A DNA stretch of 33,418 nucleotides from Candidatus Competibacter sp. (GTDB taxonomy: Bacteria; Pseudomonadota; Gammaproteobacteria; Competibacterales; Competibacteraceae). The DNA lies in NCBI GenBank assembly GCA_029624815.1, contig JARSSH010000009.1:1-33418 (forward strand), given 5' to 3'. The notes beneath the pieces were generated by a model. It worked only from the letters and a program-made list of their open reading frames with translations, was not told the origin of the DNA and ran no database searches. Below, piece by piece: positions 1 to 7,270 of this stretch (the stretch's first letter is position 1; every line of letters begins with the position of its first letter). The translations under genes and the position numbers were made by a program.

Positions 1-197
1 AGTCAATAGCTTAAGATCATTTTGAGACAAATTCAGCGAGGGTTTGCGAGGTTGTTAATTAGCGTTTTGAATGGCCATGCATGAGTGGCGACGTTTCCGG
101 CAGAATTCTATGAATGAGCAACATTATCAATATGTTGCGAGTTGCGCATTAGAATATTAGGAAATTCTAATATACACCGTGCGATGGCAAGGGTTTT
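1..197. other. Left flank or outermost left end, no gene seen
   Basis: No convincing gene is visible. The stretch is AT-rich compared with the coding part. It holds two inverted repeats: GCAACAT at 118-124 with ATGTTGC at 132-138, and TTAGAAT at 149-155 with ATTCTAA at 164-170. It also has a copy (69-85) of the motif found in the terminal repeats. Whether this is host DNA or the outermost part of the prophage left end cannot be settled, because no target duplication was found. Confidence 0.5.
69..85 (+). repeat. Extra copy of the end motif (GAATGGC-N5-ATGAG)
   Basis: The sequence GAATGGC, five bases, ATGAG appears here, at 213-229, and inverted at 33364-33380, always with a five-base gap. 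Mu-type ends carry several transposase-binding sites, so this may be an outer or secondary site. The match is short, and function is inferred from position only. Confidence 0.45.
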
Positions 198-244
198 TGG
201 CGTTGACGCCCCGAATGGCAACAGATGAGATTGATTCTTGTTTG
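198..244 (+). repeat. Left terminal inverted repeat, probable transposase site
   Basis: The block at 209-244 begins CCCCGAATGGC and ends ATTCTTGTTTG. It matches the reverse complement of 33349-33384 over 36 bases with a few mismatches. In both copies a TG dinucleotide lies exactly 11 bases outside the CCCC, at 198-199 here and 33394-33395 (as CA) on the right. Mu-type elements end in TG...CA, so 198 is a candidate terminal base. The five bases outside do not match on the two sides, so the exact terminus stays uncertain. A small palindrome GGCGTTGACGCC lies at 199-210. Confidence 0.6.
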
Positions 245-270
245 GAGGGGGGTTTTAGCCGGATTGGGGA

Positions 271-350
271 ACCACTTGACAACCACTTGACAACCGACTT
301 GACAACCGACTTGACAACCACTTGACAACCACTTGACAACCACTTGACAA
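271..350. repeat. Seven tandem TTGACA-containing repeats, 11-12 bp period
   Basis: TTGACA occurs at 276, 287, 299, 311, 322, 333 and 344, in units CCACTTGACAA (11 bp) or CCGACTTGACAA (12 bp). The period is about one DNA turn, so any bound protein would sit on one face. TTGACA is also the sigma-70 -35 consensus, but no good -10 sits 17 bases after the last copy. It could be an array of operators, a transposase or host-factor binding array, or a transcriptional enhancer for the gene at 450. It is not a CRISPR, because there are no spacers. Confidence 0.75.
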
Positions 351-415
351 CCCGCTGATAAGGGAACGCGGCGCGTTTCAGCTTAAAAATATGGGAATAA
401 ATGAAATGTCCTATG

Positions 416-435
416 CTATCAGTAGGTTCTGATAG
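416..435. promoter_or_regulatory. Inverted repeat just before the exported-protein start
   Basis: CTATCAG (416-422) and CTGATAG (429-435) form a perfect 7-bp inverted repeat with a 6-base loop, ending just before the Shine-Dalgarno stretch of the gene at 450. A TATGCT -10-like box overlaps it at 412-417. It may be an operator or a 5' leader hairpin. Confidence 0.4.
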
Positions 436-449
436 AAGAGGGGCACAAA

Positions 450-1010
450 ATGCAAAAACCCATTTCATTGTTATTGTTCATCGCGATTTCCACGGCATTC
501 GCTCAAGCGCCGCCCATATTGGTGCCTGTTGATGATGTCACGCGGTTGGTAAGCCCGGCCAATCGCACTCCATCCCCCCGTACTCTTCCTCATGCCCCCG
601 CGTCGCCACGCTTGACTGCGCCAGCGCAGAATCAAAAATCGGGGATGACGCCGGAAGAGGTTGAAATGTTCCGTAAAGCGGAAGAGCGAGGACGGCGCCA
701 AGCGTTGGAGCAATCGAAAACGCAAACGTCAATCTCGCCCGACAAGAAAGAGTCGTGCAGAAAGATCGGGTTGTTCGCCAAGAGCATAGCTGAGGCCCGC
801 CAGAAAGGCGTCCCTCTTCATGTGGCAGAGGCTGGAGTGGGGGTTATTCTTGGAAAACACACAACCCCAGATGGGCTTAAGTTTGCTAAGGACGTTGTAA
901 GGTCAGTATATGCAAACAAATTAACCACGGAAAATGCGTCCGAGATTACTGCGGCATCCTGTGAGGTGATGGTGTTTGTTGGAACCCTGATGGAAAGCGA
1001 CAACAAATGA
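450..1010 (+). CDS. Exported protein of unknown function, left-end cargo
   Basis: The protein is 186 aa. Residues 1-19 form a clear Sec signal peptide (MQKPISLLLFIAISTAFAQ), so it should act in the periplasm or outside the cell. Residues 20-95 are proline-, glutamine- and charge-rich and look disordered. A C-terminal helical region follows, with two cysteines (in KESCRK and AASCEV) that could form a disulfide. This Cys-helix-helix-Cys layout resembles small secreted proteobacterial proteins of unknown role. A GAAGAGGGG Shine-Dalgarno precedes the start. The gene lies between the prophage end and the repressor and is transcribed toward the convergent repressor gene. That is the place and type expected of a lysogenic-conversion gene rather than a phage replication gene. 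I do not recognise a named family. Confidence 0.75.
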   Translation: MQKPISLLLFIAISTAFAQAPPILVPVDDVTRLVSPANRTPSPRTLPHAPASPRLTAPAQNQKSGMTPEEVEMFRKAEERGRRQALEQSKTQTSISPDKKESCRKIGLFAKSIAEARQKGVPLHVAEAGVGVILGKHTTPDGLKFAKDVVRSVYANKLTTENASEITAASCEVMVFVGTLMESDNK

Positions 1011-1060
1011 AGGTCGAGTCGGTCTGGATAGGAGGCGCGTCACTGAAAAAAAGAATAACG

Positions 1061-1405
1061 TCATCCCCCTCTCTTTTTCACTTCGTATTCCCCCGGCGGT
1101 TCCGCTGTCGCAAAAGCAGTCTGTTCGATGATTTTCCTCCCCTTCTCGTCGCTATGCCGGTAATTGTCGAGTAGCGCCGCCTCCCTGCTGGGCAGCCGTT
1201 CCACCGAACGCTGGCCAGTGATGATGTATTGCACATCTGCCCCCGCTGCTGCGATAGCCGCCAAATAAGCGCTATCAGGCGCTCTTTTGTCCTGTTCGTA
1301 GTTGATCTGGGCAAGTTTCTTTAGGCCGCCAATTGCCGCGAAATCGGTTTGATTGAATCCCAAACGCTCTCGCTCTTCACGTAATCGCTCGCCTTGAGTT
1401 TTCAT
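1061..1405 (-). CDS. XRE-family phage repressor (c-like)
   Basis: The protein is 114 aa with an N-terminal helix-turn-helix at about residues 4-60 (RLREERERLGFNQTDFAAIG, then a second helix pair), typical of Cro/C1-type DNA-binding proteins. The C-terminal half has a conserved phage-repressor tail (DVQYIITGQRS) and a short charged end. It lacks a LexA-like protease domain. It is divergent from the early operon, with 67 bp between the two starts, and should repress the early promoter to hold lysogeny. No clear Shine-Dalgarno precedes its ATG, so it may be leaderless or weakly translated. Role is inferred from family and position; the fold call is confident. Confidence 0.82.
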   Translation of the reverse strand: MKTQGERLREERERLGFNQTDFAAIGGLKKLAQINYEQDKRAPDSAYLAAIAAAGADVQYIITGQRSVERLPSREAALLDNYRHSDEKGRKIIEQTAFATAEPPGEYEVKKRGG

Positions 1406-1421
1406 GTGAATAAAAAGACTA

Positions 1422-1450
1422 TTGACAAGTTCTCGTTTGAATACCAGAAT
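1422..1450 (+). promoter_or_regulatory. Probable early promoter
   Basis: TTGACA (1422-1427), a 17-base gap, then CAGAAT (1445-1450) gives a good sigma-70 promoter pointing into the early operon. The predicted start of transcription, near 1457, falls inside the dyad at 1451-1480. Confidence 0.6.
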
Positions 1451-1480
1451 AGGCTCATTGTACTAGCCAACGATGAGCCT
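1451..1480. promoter_or_regulatory. Dyad operator between repressor and early genes
   Basis: AGGCTCAT (1451-1458) and ATGAGCCT (1473-1480) are perfect inverted arms. The arms extend inward with one more mismatch-tolerant block (ATTGT versus ATCGT). The dyad lies just downstream of the predicted -10 and covers the first possible ATG of the Ner-like gene. It is the best candidate binding site for the repressor or for the Ner-like protein. Confidence 0.65.
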
Positions 1481-1700
1481 GCCGACGATGAAAACCTCAG
1501 AAAACCAAAAGGATATGGACTTCAAGGAGCGCCTCCGTAAGCGGGGAGATAGTTTGCGTGCCTGGTCGCTGCGCAATGGTTTTGCGCCGCGTACAGTGTA
1601 CGTCACCATCAAGCGTTGGGGGAGTCGAACCGACCGCCAACCTCACGGCGGTTTTGGGCGTCAGATCATGGCCTTGCTACGGAAAGAAATGGCAGGCTGA
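1473..1700 (+). CDS. Ner/BcepMu gp16-like DNA-binding regulator
   Basis: The protein is 75 aa from the first ATG. Its core (RGDSLRAWSLRNGFAPRTVY followed by a short basic stretch) matches the small helix-turn-helix proteins found just before the transposase in Mu-like phages, called Ner in Mu and gp16 in BcepMu. It probably down-regulates early and repressor promoters. The start is uncertain: ATG 1473 lies in the operator and has no ribosome site. ATG 1515 gives a 61-aa protein whose N terminus fits the family better and has AAAAGGAT just upstream, though very close. The stop is one base before the transposase ATG, so translation is probably coupled. Confidence 0.72.
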   Translation: MSLPTMKTSENQKDMDFKERLRKRGDSLRAWSLRNGFAPRTVYVTIKRWGSRTDRQPHGGFGRQIMALLRKEMAG

Positions 1701-1701
1701 C

Positions 1702-4005
1702 ATGGATGTGTGGCTGGAAGTGGCGGATGTTGTCGCCGCGGTCGGGATCAGCAGGCAAGCCGTTCGTAAACGGCTTGCTTCCCTCGTTGTCCGCAAGGTT
1801 CCCGGCGTTGGTCATGCCGGTGTGCGATTGCAACTCCTCCTCTCCAGTCTTCCGGCCGCCTGGCAAGCCGCTTACTGGCAAAAACAAGGCGATTCGGCGC
1901 CGTCCGCCGTTCAGAATGAAACGATCCAGTCTCTTTCTGAAACGCACCCCGCTGTTTCCGAACCGATTCCCGATCCCGACGCCCGTCCCCTGCGTGGCGC
2001 CTTGATTCCGATTTCCTCCACTCCCTTGCCCAAAGCCTCCAGCCCTGGAGGTCCCGTGACGGTTCGCCCAGCGCCCACCGATCCAACGGGTTCCAGCCCC
2101 CCGCCGCCTGACGCGCGGATGCCGGCCTTGTCTTCCGCGCGGGCGGTTTCGGGTTCCGTCCGCGCCGCTTCCGGCGACGCTTTGACGCCGGCTTTTTCTG
2201 CCAACGACACGGCGCACCTCAAGGACTGGCAGCGCCGCTGTCTGGATGCCCGCCTGGCCCTGCTGCAAGACCTGGATCGACGGATGCTGATGCAAACGAC
2301 CGCCCGCGCCGCGCTGGACAGCCTGATCGCGGATGCGCACGCCCAGCAATTGCCGGTCGAACTGCAAGCCCTGGTGCCGGTCGCCGCCCGCAGCGGCGAA
2401 CTGTCGCGGCGCACCCTCACGCGGTGGGTGGCGGAACGCGCCCAAGGCTTGACGCAACTGGCCCCGCAATCGATGGAGCGCTTTCAGCAAGTGCCGGTCT
2501 GGGCCGGCCCCTTGCTCAAGCTCTGGCAGCGCCCGCAAAAGCCCGCCCTGAAATGGGCGCTGGCGGAATTGGCGATGCCGGACGGCGCCGAACTGCCTAG
2601 CTACAGCCAAGCTCGGCGCTTTTTGAAGAAAATGGATGCGGTGGATCGGGAGCGGGGCCGCATGGGGCCGCGCGAATTGAAGAATATCCGCCCCTACCAG
2701 CGGCGCGACGCCTCCTACCTGTGGCCCGCCGAAATCTACTCGATGGATGGGCACAAATTCGATGCCGAAATCGCCCATCCCTTCCACGGGCAACCGTTCC
2801 GCCCGGAAATCACCACGGCGATCGATGTCGCCACCCGGCGGTTGGTCGGCTGGTCGGTGGCGCTGGCCGAATCCAGTCTGGCCGTGCTCGATGCTCTACG
2901 CCATAGCGTCGAAAACGCCGGCATTCCAGCGGTTTTGTACGTGGACAACGGGTCCGGCTACGTCAACGCGCTGATGGAAGACCCCGCCACCGGCTTCATG
3001 GCGCGGCTGGGCATCACCAAAAAACACTCCATGCCTTACAACTCGCAAGCGCGGGGGGTCATCGAGCGTCTCCATCGCACGGTGTGGGTGCGATTGGCCA
3101 AGGATTTCGCCACCTACATGGGCGCGGACATGGACGATGAAATACGCAAGCGCGTCCACAAGATCACTCAGCAGGACATCAAGGCGGTCGGCCGTAGCCG
3201 GCTGTTGCCGCAATGGCCCGATTTTCTGGCGCGCTGCGAAAAAGCGGCCGCCGATTACAACAATCAGCCGCATTCCAGTCTCCCAAAAATCATCGACGCC
3301 GCCACCGGCAAGGTCCGGCACCAAACGCCGAACGAAAGCTGGGCGGAATTAACCGCCACCCATCCTGAATGCGTGGTCGCCATTGCGCCCGACGAAGTGG
3401 CGGATCTGTTCCGGCCCTACAAAACCGGCATCACCCGCCGAGGTCAGGTGCAACTCTTCGGCAATGTCTATTACAGCGCCGACCTCAAGGGCTTTCACGG
3501 CGACACGGTTTTTATCGGCTACGACCTGCACGACCCCAGCCGGGTCTGGGTGCGGGATCGCAATCAGCGGCTGATCGCCGTCGCGCAATTGGACGGCAAT
3601 AAAAGCAGCTACATGCCGATTTCCGCCCTGGAGCACGCCCACCGCACCCGCGCGAAAGGCCGAAAAGCCCGATTGGAGCGGCGCATGGACGAAGTGCAGC
3701 TCGAATTGCAGGGCAGTCGCCCGGTGATCGAGGGGCGCGACGCCACGCCCGAGGAAAAACAGATGACCGCCGACACGCTGGCGCGCATCGCGGCGGAGAA
3801 CGCTCCACCCCCACCGGCCGACCCCAATGCGCGTCCGGCCCGGTTCACCACCGACTTGGAGCTGTGGCGCTGGGTCCAGGATCACCCGGACCTCGCCACC
3901 GCGCAAGACCGCTCCTATCTCGATGACTGCCTGAAGAGTTCCACCTTCCGGCTGCAAGTCGAGATCGAGGAGCAAAAAAAAAGCCGCGTGAGTAACGCGG
4001 CGTGA
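1702..4005 (+). CDS. Mu-like DDE transposase (MuA homologue)
   Basis: The protein is 767 aa and should cut and join the phage ends for integration and replicative transposition. The start at 1702 directly follows the Ner stop and begins MDVWLEVADVVAAVGISRQA, a MuA-type N-terminal winged-helix DNA-binding domain. The same frame is open upstream to 1558 but overlaps Ner and lacks family similarity. Residues 80-170 are a proline/serine-rich linker. The integrase core has D349 (SMDGHKF), D415 (YVDNGSGY) and E455 (GVIERLHRT). A beta-barrel domain follows, and a charged C terminus that in MuA contacts MuB and ClpX. The catalytic triad is intact, so the enzyme looks active. A run of nine A and a hairpin lie at the 3' end. 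Confidence 0.95.
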   Translation: MDVWLEVADVVAAVGISRQAVRKRLASLVVRKVPGVGHAGVRLQLLLSSLPAAWQAAYWQKQGDSAPSAVQNETIQSLSETHPAVSEPIPDPDARPLRGALIPISSTPLPKASSPGGPVTVRPAPTDPTGSSPPPPDARMPALSSARAVSGSVRAASGDALTPAFSANDTAHLKDWQRRCLDARLALLQDLDRRMLMQTTARAALDSLIADAHAQQLPVELQALVPVAARSGELSRRTLTRWVAERAQGLTQLAPQSMERFQQVPVWAGPLLKLWQRPQKPALKWALAELAMPDGAELPSYSQARRFLKKMDAVDRERGRMGPRELKNIRPYQRRDASYLWPAEIYSMDGHKFDAEIAHPFHGQPFRPEITTAIDVATRRLVGWSVALAESSLAVLDALRHSVENAGIPAVLYVDNGSGYVNALMEDPATGFMARLGITKKHSMPYNSQARGVIERLHRTVWVRLAKDFATYMGADMDDEIRKRVHKITQQDIKAVGRSRLLPQWPDFLARCEKAAADYNNQPHSSLPKIIDAATGKVRHQTPNESWAELTATHPECVVAIAPDEVADLFRPYKTGITRRGQVQLFGNVYYSADLKGFHGDTVFIGYDLHDPSRVWVRDRNQRLIAVAQLDGNKSSYMPISALEHAHRTRAKGRKARLERRMDEVQLELQGSRPVIEGRDATPEEKQMTADTLARIAAENAPPPPADPNARPARFTTDLELWRWVQDHPDLATAQDRSYLDDCLKSSTFRLQVEIEEQKKSRVSNAA
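3974..4001 (-). terminator. Minus-strand intrinsic terminator inside the transposase 3' end
   Basis: GCCGCG (3983-3988) and CGCGGC (3996-4001) form a 6-bp GC stem with a 7-base loop. Read on the minus strand, it is followed by nine T (3982-3974), the textbook intrinsic terminator form. It would stop leftward antisense transcription. On the plus strand no T tract follows. The sequence also encodes the last residues of the transposase. Confidence 0.5.
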
Positions 4006-4033
4006 AAAAGTAAAACCATTAAGGATAGTCTAC

Positions 4034-4825
4034 ATGAAAAATATCTTCGCTGTCACTAGCAATGCCGAACGGTTTATCGGGGCGATTCGGGCGCTCGAAA
4101 ACCGTGGCGCCGCCGAATCGACCTGGGTCTTGCTCACCGGGGTGCCGGGACTCGGTAAAACCGAGCTGGCCGAGTGGTGGGCGCTCACCGAAGACGCGGT
4201 GTATCTGCGCGCCAAGGCCGCCTGGACGCCGCGCGCCGCGCAACTCGAACTGGCGGAAAGATTGGGCATCGCGCCCAGCCGCGGCAATGCCGAACTATTC
4301 GGGCAGATCCTCAGCACATTGGGTCGAAATCCGACGGCCATCGTCATTGATGAGGTCGAGCACTGCTTGCGCGACGCAAAGGTGTTGGAGGTCTTTCGCG
4401 ATCTGTCCGATTTATTGGAAATCCCCATCGTCATTGTCGGAATGGACGCGGTGCGCACCAAAATCCAGCGTCACGAGCAGATTTCCAGCCGGATTCATCA
4501 AGTGGTGGACTTTCTGCCCGCGACCCTGGCGGATGTGCGGATTATGGCGGAAACCCTGGTCGAGTTGCCTTTGCGGTGGCACGACGATCTGATCGAAAAA
4601 ATCTGCGTGGAAAGCGAGGGGCGGTACCGCCTCATCATGGACGCGTTGGCGGTGGTCGAGCGTCAAGCCAAGCGCGGCGGCGCGACCGCCGTGCATGCCG
4701 CCGATTTCCCGGAGCGCCTCACTCACGACTGGCGCTTGCGGGTCAGCCGCCACAAAGCCGCCAGGGCCAATAAATCCGCCAAGCCCGATAAAACCGCCCT
4801 CGCCAGCGCGGGAGAACAGCCATGA
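4034..4825 (+). CDS. MuB-like AAA+ ATPase, transposition target protein
   Basis: The protein is 263 aa. Walker A is GVPGLGKT at residues 36-43 and Walker B is IVIDEVEH with D106-E107. In Mu, MuB binds DNA with ATP, delivers target DNA to the transposase and helps target immunity. The family is ExeA/TniB/MuB-like. It is shorter than Mu MuB (312 aa) because the N-terminal helix-turn-helix domain is missing, as in many Mu-like siphophages. The C terminus is Lys/Ala-rich and may bind DNA. AAGGA precedes the ATG after a 28-bp gap from the transposase, and its stop overlaps the next start. Confidence 0.92.
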   Translation: MKNIFAVTSNAERFIGAIRALENRGAAESTWVLLTGVPGLGKTELAEWWALTEDAVYLRAKAAWTPRAAQLELAERLGIAPSRGNAELFGQILSTLGRNPTAIVIDEVEHCLRDAKVLEVFRDLSDLLEIPIVIVGMDAVRTKIQRHEQISSRIHQVVDFLPATLADVRIMAETLVELPLRWHDDLIEKICVESEGRYRLIMDALAVVERQAKRGGATAVHAADFPERLTHDWRLRVSRHKAARANKSAKPDKTALASAGEQP

Positions 4826-5040
4826 CGCCCCAACAGCAAGTGGAAGCGCGGGCGCTGCTGCTGGAGAAGCTGATTCACGCTTTCATGACCGGGGCATACG
4901 TCGCGCTGAAGCACCCGGAGGCCGTGTCAGAAATGCTCGACAGTGATATGGACGTGGTGAACGCGGAGTTTGTCAGGCAACTCTCGCCCGAAGTGGGCGC
5001 GCTCCTGAAAAAGCTCGAAACATTGGGGGTGACGTCATGA
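4822..5040 (+). CDS. Small early protein of unknown function
   Basis: The protein is 72 aa, helical and mildly acidic, without recognisable motif. GGAG lies 7 bases before the ATG, and the ATG overlaps the MuB-like stop (ATGA). Its own stop overlaps the next ATG. This tight coupling supports it as a real gene of the early operon. Function unknown. Confidence 0.7.
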   Translation: MTPQQQVEARALLLEKLIHAFMTGAYVALKHPEAVSEMLDSDMDVVNAEFVRQLSPEVGALLKKLETLGVTS

Positions 5041-5630
5041 GCTGGCTCGCCCATCACGTCCTGACCGAATGCGCCCGCGACCCCCAGCAGCTTTTCACGT
5101 TGGACGACCTGGCGGCCCGCATCGACCGTCCGGCCAAAAACGTCGGCATGGCCTGCGCCGCGTTGTGTCGGCGCGAGCTGCTGGAGCACCCGGCGCATGG
5201 CCACTACCGCATCCTCCCTGATGGCCTGGCCCTGCTGGAATCCGGCAAGGCGCTGCGCTCCGGCCCCTCCCAGGGGCGAGCCGCCCGGATCAGCGCCAAG
5301 ACCCTGCGGCACCGGGTCTGGAAAGCCCTGGGCCAACGCCGCAAGGCCACATTGCGCGACCTGTTGCGGCTGGCCTCGACCGGCACGGAAGGGGCGGCGG
5401 CCAGCAACATTCGCCGGTATCTGCGGGCGCTGGAGCAGGGCGGCTATCTGCTGCGGGTCAAGGCCCGCGCGCCCGGCGACGCCCCGACCAGCAACGGCCA
5501 CCTGCAATTTGTGGTGCTGCGCTGGACCGGCCCACGCGCGCCCAGTTACGACGCCAGCCACCGCACGCTGCATGACCCCAACACGGCGGTCACGCAGCGC
5601 CTGGTCATCGAGGAGACCGCCCATGGCTGA
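5037..5630 (+). CDS. Winged-helix early protein
   Basis: The protein is 197 aa and appears to hold two winged-helix units. The first is at about residues 1-65 (FTLDDLAARIDRPAKNVGMA, helices plus a wing HYRILPDG). The second is at about 85-160 (ATLRDLLRLASTG, then SNIRRYLRALEQGGYLLRV). Both resemble phage and plasmid DNA-binding proteins, so a role in early gene control or replication is inferred. A proline-rich tail ends the protein. It overlaps both neighbours by a few bases. No named family recognised. Confidence 0.75.
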   Translation: MSWLAHHVLTECARDPQQLFTLDDLAARIDRPAKNVGMACAALCRRELLEHPAHGHYRILPDGLALLESGKALRSGPSQGRAARISAKTLRHRVWKALGQRRKATLRDLLRLASTGTEGAAASNIRRYLRALEQGGYLLRVKARAPGDAPTSNGHLQFVVLRWTGPRAPSYDASHRTLHDPNTAVTQRLVIEETAHG

Positions 5631-5979
5631 CCTCCCCGTGATCGACGCGGCCGAGCCGCGTAGCGACTGGCTGGAGCTGCTCCGCGCCGCCGCCGCCCGC
5701 GAAACCATCGCCGGCGCCGCAGAACGGGTGGGGCTGTCGCGGGCCACCGTCAGTCTGTTGCTGGCCGGTAAATATCCCGCCAAGTCCTTGATTCACGTCG
5801 AACGCAAGGTGCGCGCGGCGCTGGATCGGTGGTGGTGCCCCTACCTCGACCGAACCATCAGCGCGCAAGACTGCCGCGCTTATCACGATCGCCCCGCGCC
5901 GCGCTCCAGCTCGCGGGAAATCAAGCACTGGCAAGCCTGCCAGCAGTGTATTCACTCGAATACCATCGGAGGGAAATGA
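5623..5979 (+). CDS. HTH regulator with C-terminal cysteine cluster
   Basis: The protein is 118 aa. A helix-turn-helix lies at about residues 25-55 (ETIAGAAERVGLSRATVSLL), of LacI/XRE type. The C-terminal half has cysteines in WWCPYL, QDCRAY and ACQQCIH that could bind zinc. Such proteins are common in the early region of Mu-like phages and probably bind phage DNA. The start at 5623 overlaps the previous gene by 8 bases. The open frame runs further upstream but only as overlap. Confidence 0.75.
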   Translation: MADLPVIDAAEPRSDWLELLRAAAARETIAGAAERVGLSRATVSLLLAGKYPAKSLIHVERKVRAALDRWWCPYLDRTISAQDCRAYHDRPAPRSSSREIKHWQACQQCIHSNTIGGK

Positions 5980-5980
5980 C

Positions 5981-6415
5981 ATGAGTCGCCATCGCAAACT
6001 CGACACCGTTCGCGCATTGGCCGCCAGCGTCTGGCGACCCGAGCCGCTCGATGTCACCGCGCCGACCGTCGTCGCCGTGGTCCCGCCCGCCGACGTGTTG
6101 GAAGAGTCGCCGCTGGCCGTGCCGCGCTTCGACGCCGACAAGCCCTGGTGGCCCAGGGACGAGGATGAAATCGACCTGCCCAGCGAGACGCCCGAGCCTC
6201 GCGTCGATGGCCTTCCCCACCAACTCTACATCGGCAGCGTGCGAGCCGAACGGCACGGTCCCACCGGCCCATTCGACATCGACGTGACCGTCGAGCCGCG
6301 CGGCGACGACGGAGAAAAGGATTTGATCTGGGTGGGGATGGCGCGCTTCGAACGCATCGAAGCCCTTCGACTGTGCAATTTTCTGGTTCGCGCGCTGCGG
6401 AGGGATGCGCCATGA
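5981..6415 (+). CDS. Hypothetical early protein
   Basis: The protein is 144 aa, acidic and proline-rich in its first half, with a short beta-rich C-terminal half (residues 75-140). A GGAGGG Shine-Dalgarno lies before the ATG, and the start is one base after the previous stop. The stop overlaps the next ATG. No domain recognised; it is supported by tight operon packing. Confidence 0.68.
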   Translation: MSRHRKLDTVRALAASVWRPEPLDVTAPTVVAVVPPADVLEESPLAVPRFDADKPWWPRDEDEIDLPSETPEPRVDGLPHQLYIGSVRAERHGPTGPFDIDVTVEPRGDDGEKDLIWVGMARFERIEALRLCNFLVRALRRDAP

Positions 6416-6648
6416 GTCCATGCAAACCCAAAACCGGTATCACCTTCAACGCTACCGAGAGCCTGGCCGAATGGGCATGGAAGTATGGCGAGGATGCCAT
6501 CCCGCATCGATATGTCGGAGGGTACTGGCTGTATCCCGACGGGTCGTCCCTCTGGAGAAGATGGTGCGTGCATACCGCGCGCAGTCATCGCCTTATCGTC
6601 GAAGTCACCCTCGGCCATGCGCCGACTTTGACGCGGAGCATCGCCTGA
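6412..6648 (+). CDS. Small hypothetical protein rich in aromatic residues
   Basis: The protein is 78 aa, starting MSPCKPKTGITFN. It has many tryptophans and tyrosines (ESLAEWAWKYGEDA, GGYWLYPDG). The ATG at 6412 overlaps the upstream stop as ATGA and has GGAGGG nearby, so it is preferred to an in-frame ATG at 6373. The stop overlaps the next start. Unknown function. Confidence 0.6.
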   Translation: MSPCKPKTGITFNATESLAEWAWKYGEDAIPHRYVGGYWLYPDGSSLWRRWCVHTARSHRLIVEVTLGHAPTLTRSIA

Positions 6649-7265
6649 TGCTCCCCGGCGTCTGCCCCGGCTGCGGCCTGCGCGCCGACCTGGACGTGTT
6701 CGCCGTCCAGGCCGACAGCAATCAAGCCCTGGCCGCCGCGCTCGATCTGCCGCCCAGCCTGGGTTCGCGGGTGCTGCGCTATCTGCGGCTGTTCAGCCCG
6801 CCGAAGAAGCCCCTGGCGCTGGCCAAGGCCGGTCGCTTGCTGAGCGAATTGGCCGAGGCGGTGCGGTCCGCCACGGTGACTCGGCGCGGCATCGCCCATG
6901 CCGCCCCCTTGCCATTGTGGTCCACCGCGCTGGATACCTTGCTGGCTCATCCGCCGGAAGTCCTGCCGCTTTCCGATCACAACTACCTGTTTCAGGTCGC
7001 CTGGAATCTGGCCGAAAAAGCCGCCGCCCGTCAGGAGCAGCAGCAGGAAGCCCGATTGCGGCGCGGCGATCCGTCCACCACCCCCGCATCGGCATCTTCT
7101 CCTCCCGTCGATGCGGGTTCCGTCCCGGCCGGCGTCCCGACAACTCCTTTGCCAGCCGAGACGGCTTTTTCTTCCTCCGCCCCCGAGCGCCGCGCCCGCA
7201 ACGCGCGAGCCGCTCGGGATCTGCTCAAGACCCTCACCCCTCGACTTCTTCAACAACAGGAGTAA
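6648..7265 (+). CDS. Early phage protein with N-terminal zinc-binding motif
   Basis: The protein is 205 aa. It begins MLPGVCPGCGLRADLDVFAV, a CxxC zinc-like motif, followed by a conserved helical region (SLGSRVLRYLRLFSPPKKPL and PLSDHNYLFQVAWNLAEKA). The second half is a low-complexity Pro/Ser/Ala linker and a basic tail. The same layout is widespread in temperate proteobacterial phages, where its function is not known; DNA binding is a guess. The ATG at 6648 overlaps the previous stop, while the longer in-frame extension upstream only overlaps another gene. Confidence 0.72.
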   Translation: MLPGVCPGCGLRADLDVFAVQADSNQALAAALDLPPSLGSRVLRYLRLFSPPKKPLALAKAGRLLSELAEAVRSATVTRRGIAHAAPLPLWSTALDTLLAHPPEVLPLSDHNYLFQVAWNLAEKAAARQEQQQEARLRRGDPSTTPASASSPPVDAGSVPAGVPTTPLPAETAFSSSAPERRARNARAARDLLKTLTPRLLQQQE

Positions 7266-7270
7266 TCCGC

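Noticed and set aside
271-350. TTGACA array as a CRISPR or as a coding repeat on the minus strand
   Set aside because: There are no unique spacers, and the minus reading (157-468) has no start signal, family or domain and just reads through the repeat.
1666-2793. Long minus-strand frame opposite the transposase
   Set aside because: It is Arg/Gly/Ala-rich without domains and lies opposite an intact DDE transposase; typical of high-GC antisense frames.
3974-3982. A-run in the transposase gene as a programmed frameshift making a fusion with the MuB-like protein
   Set aside because: Both alternative frames meet a stop within a few codons, so no fusion results.
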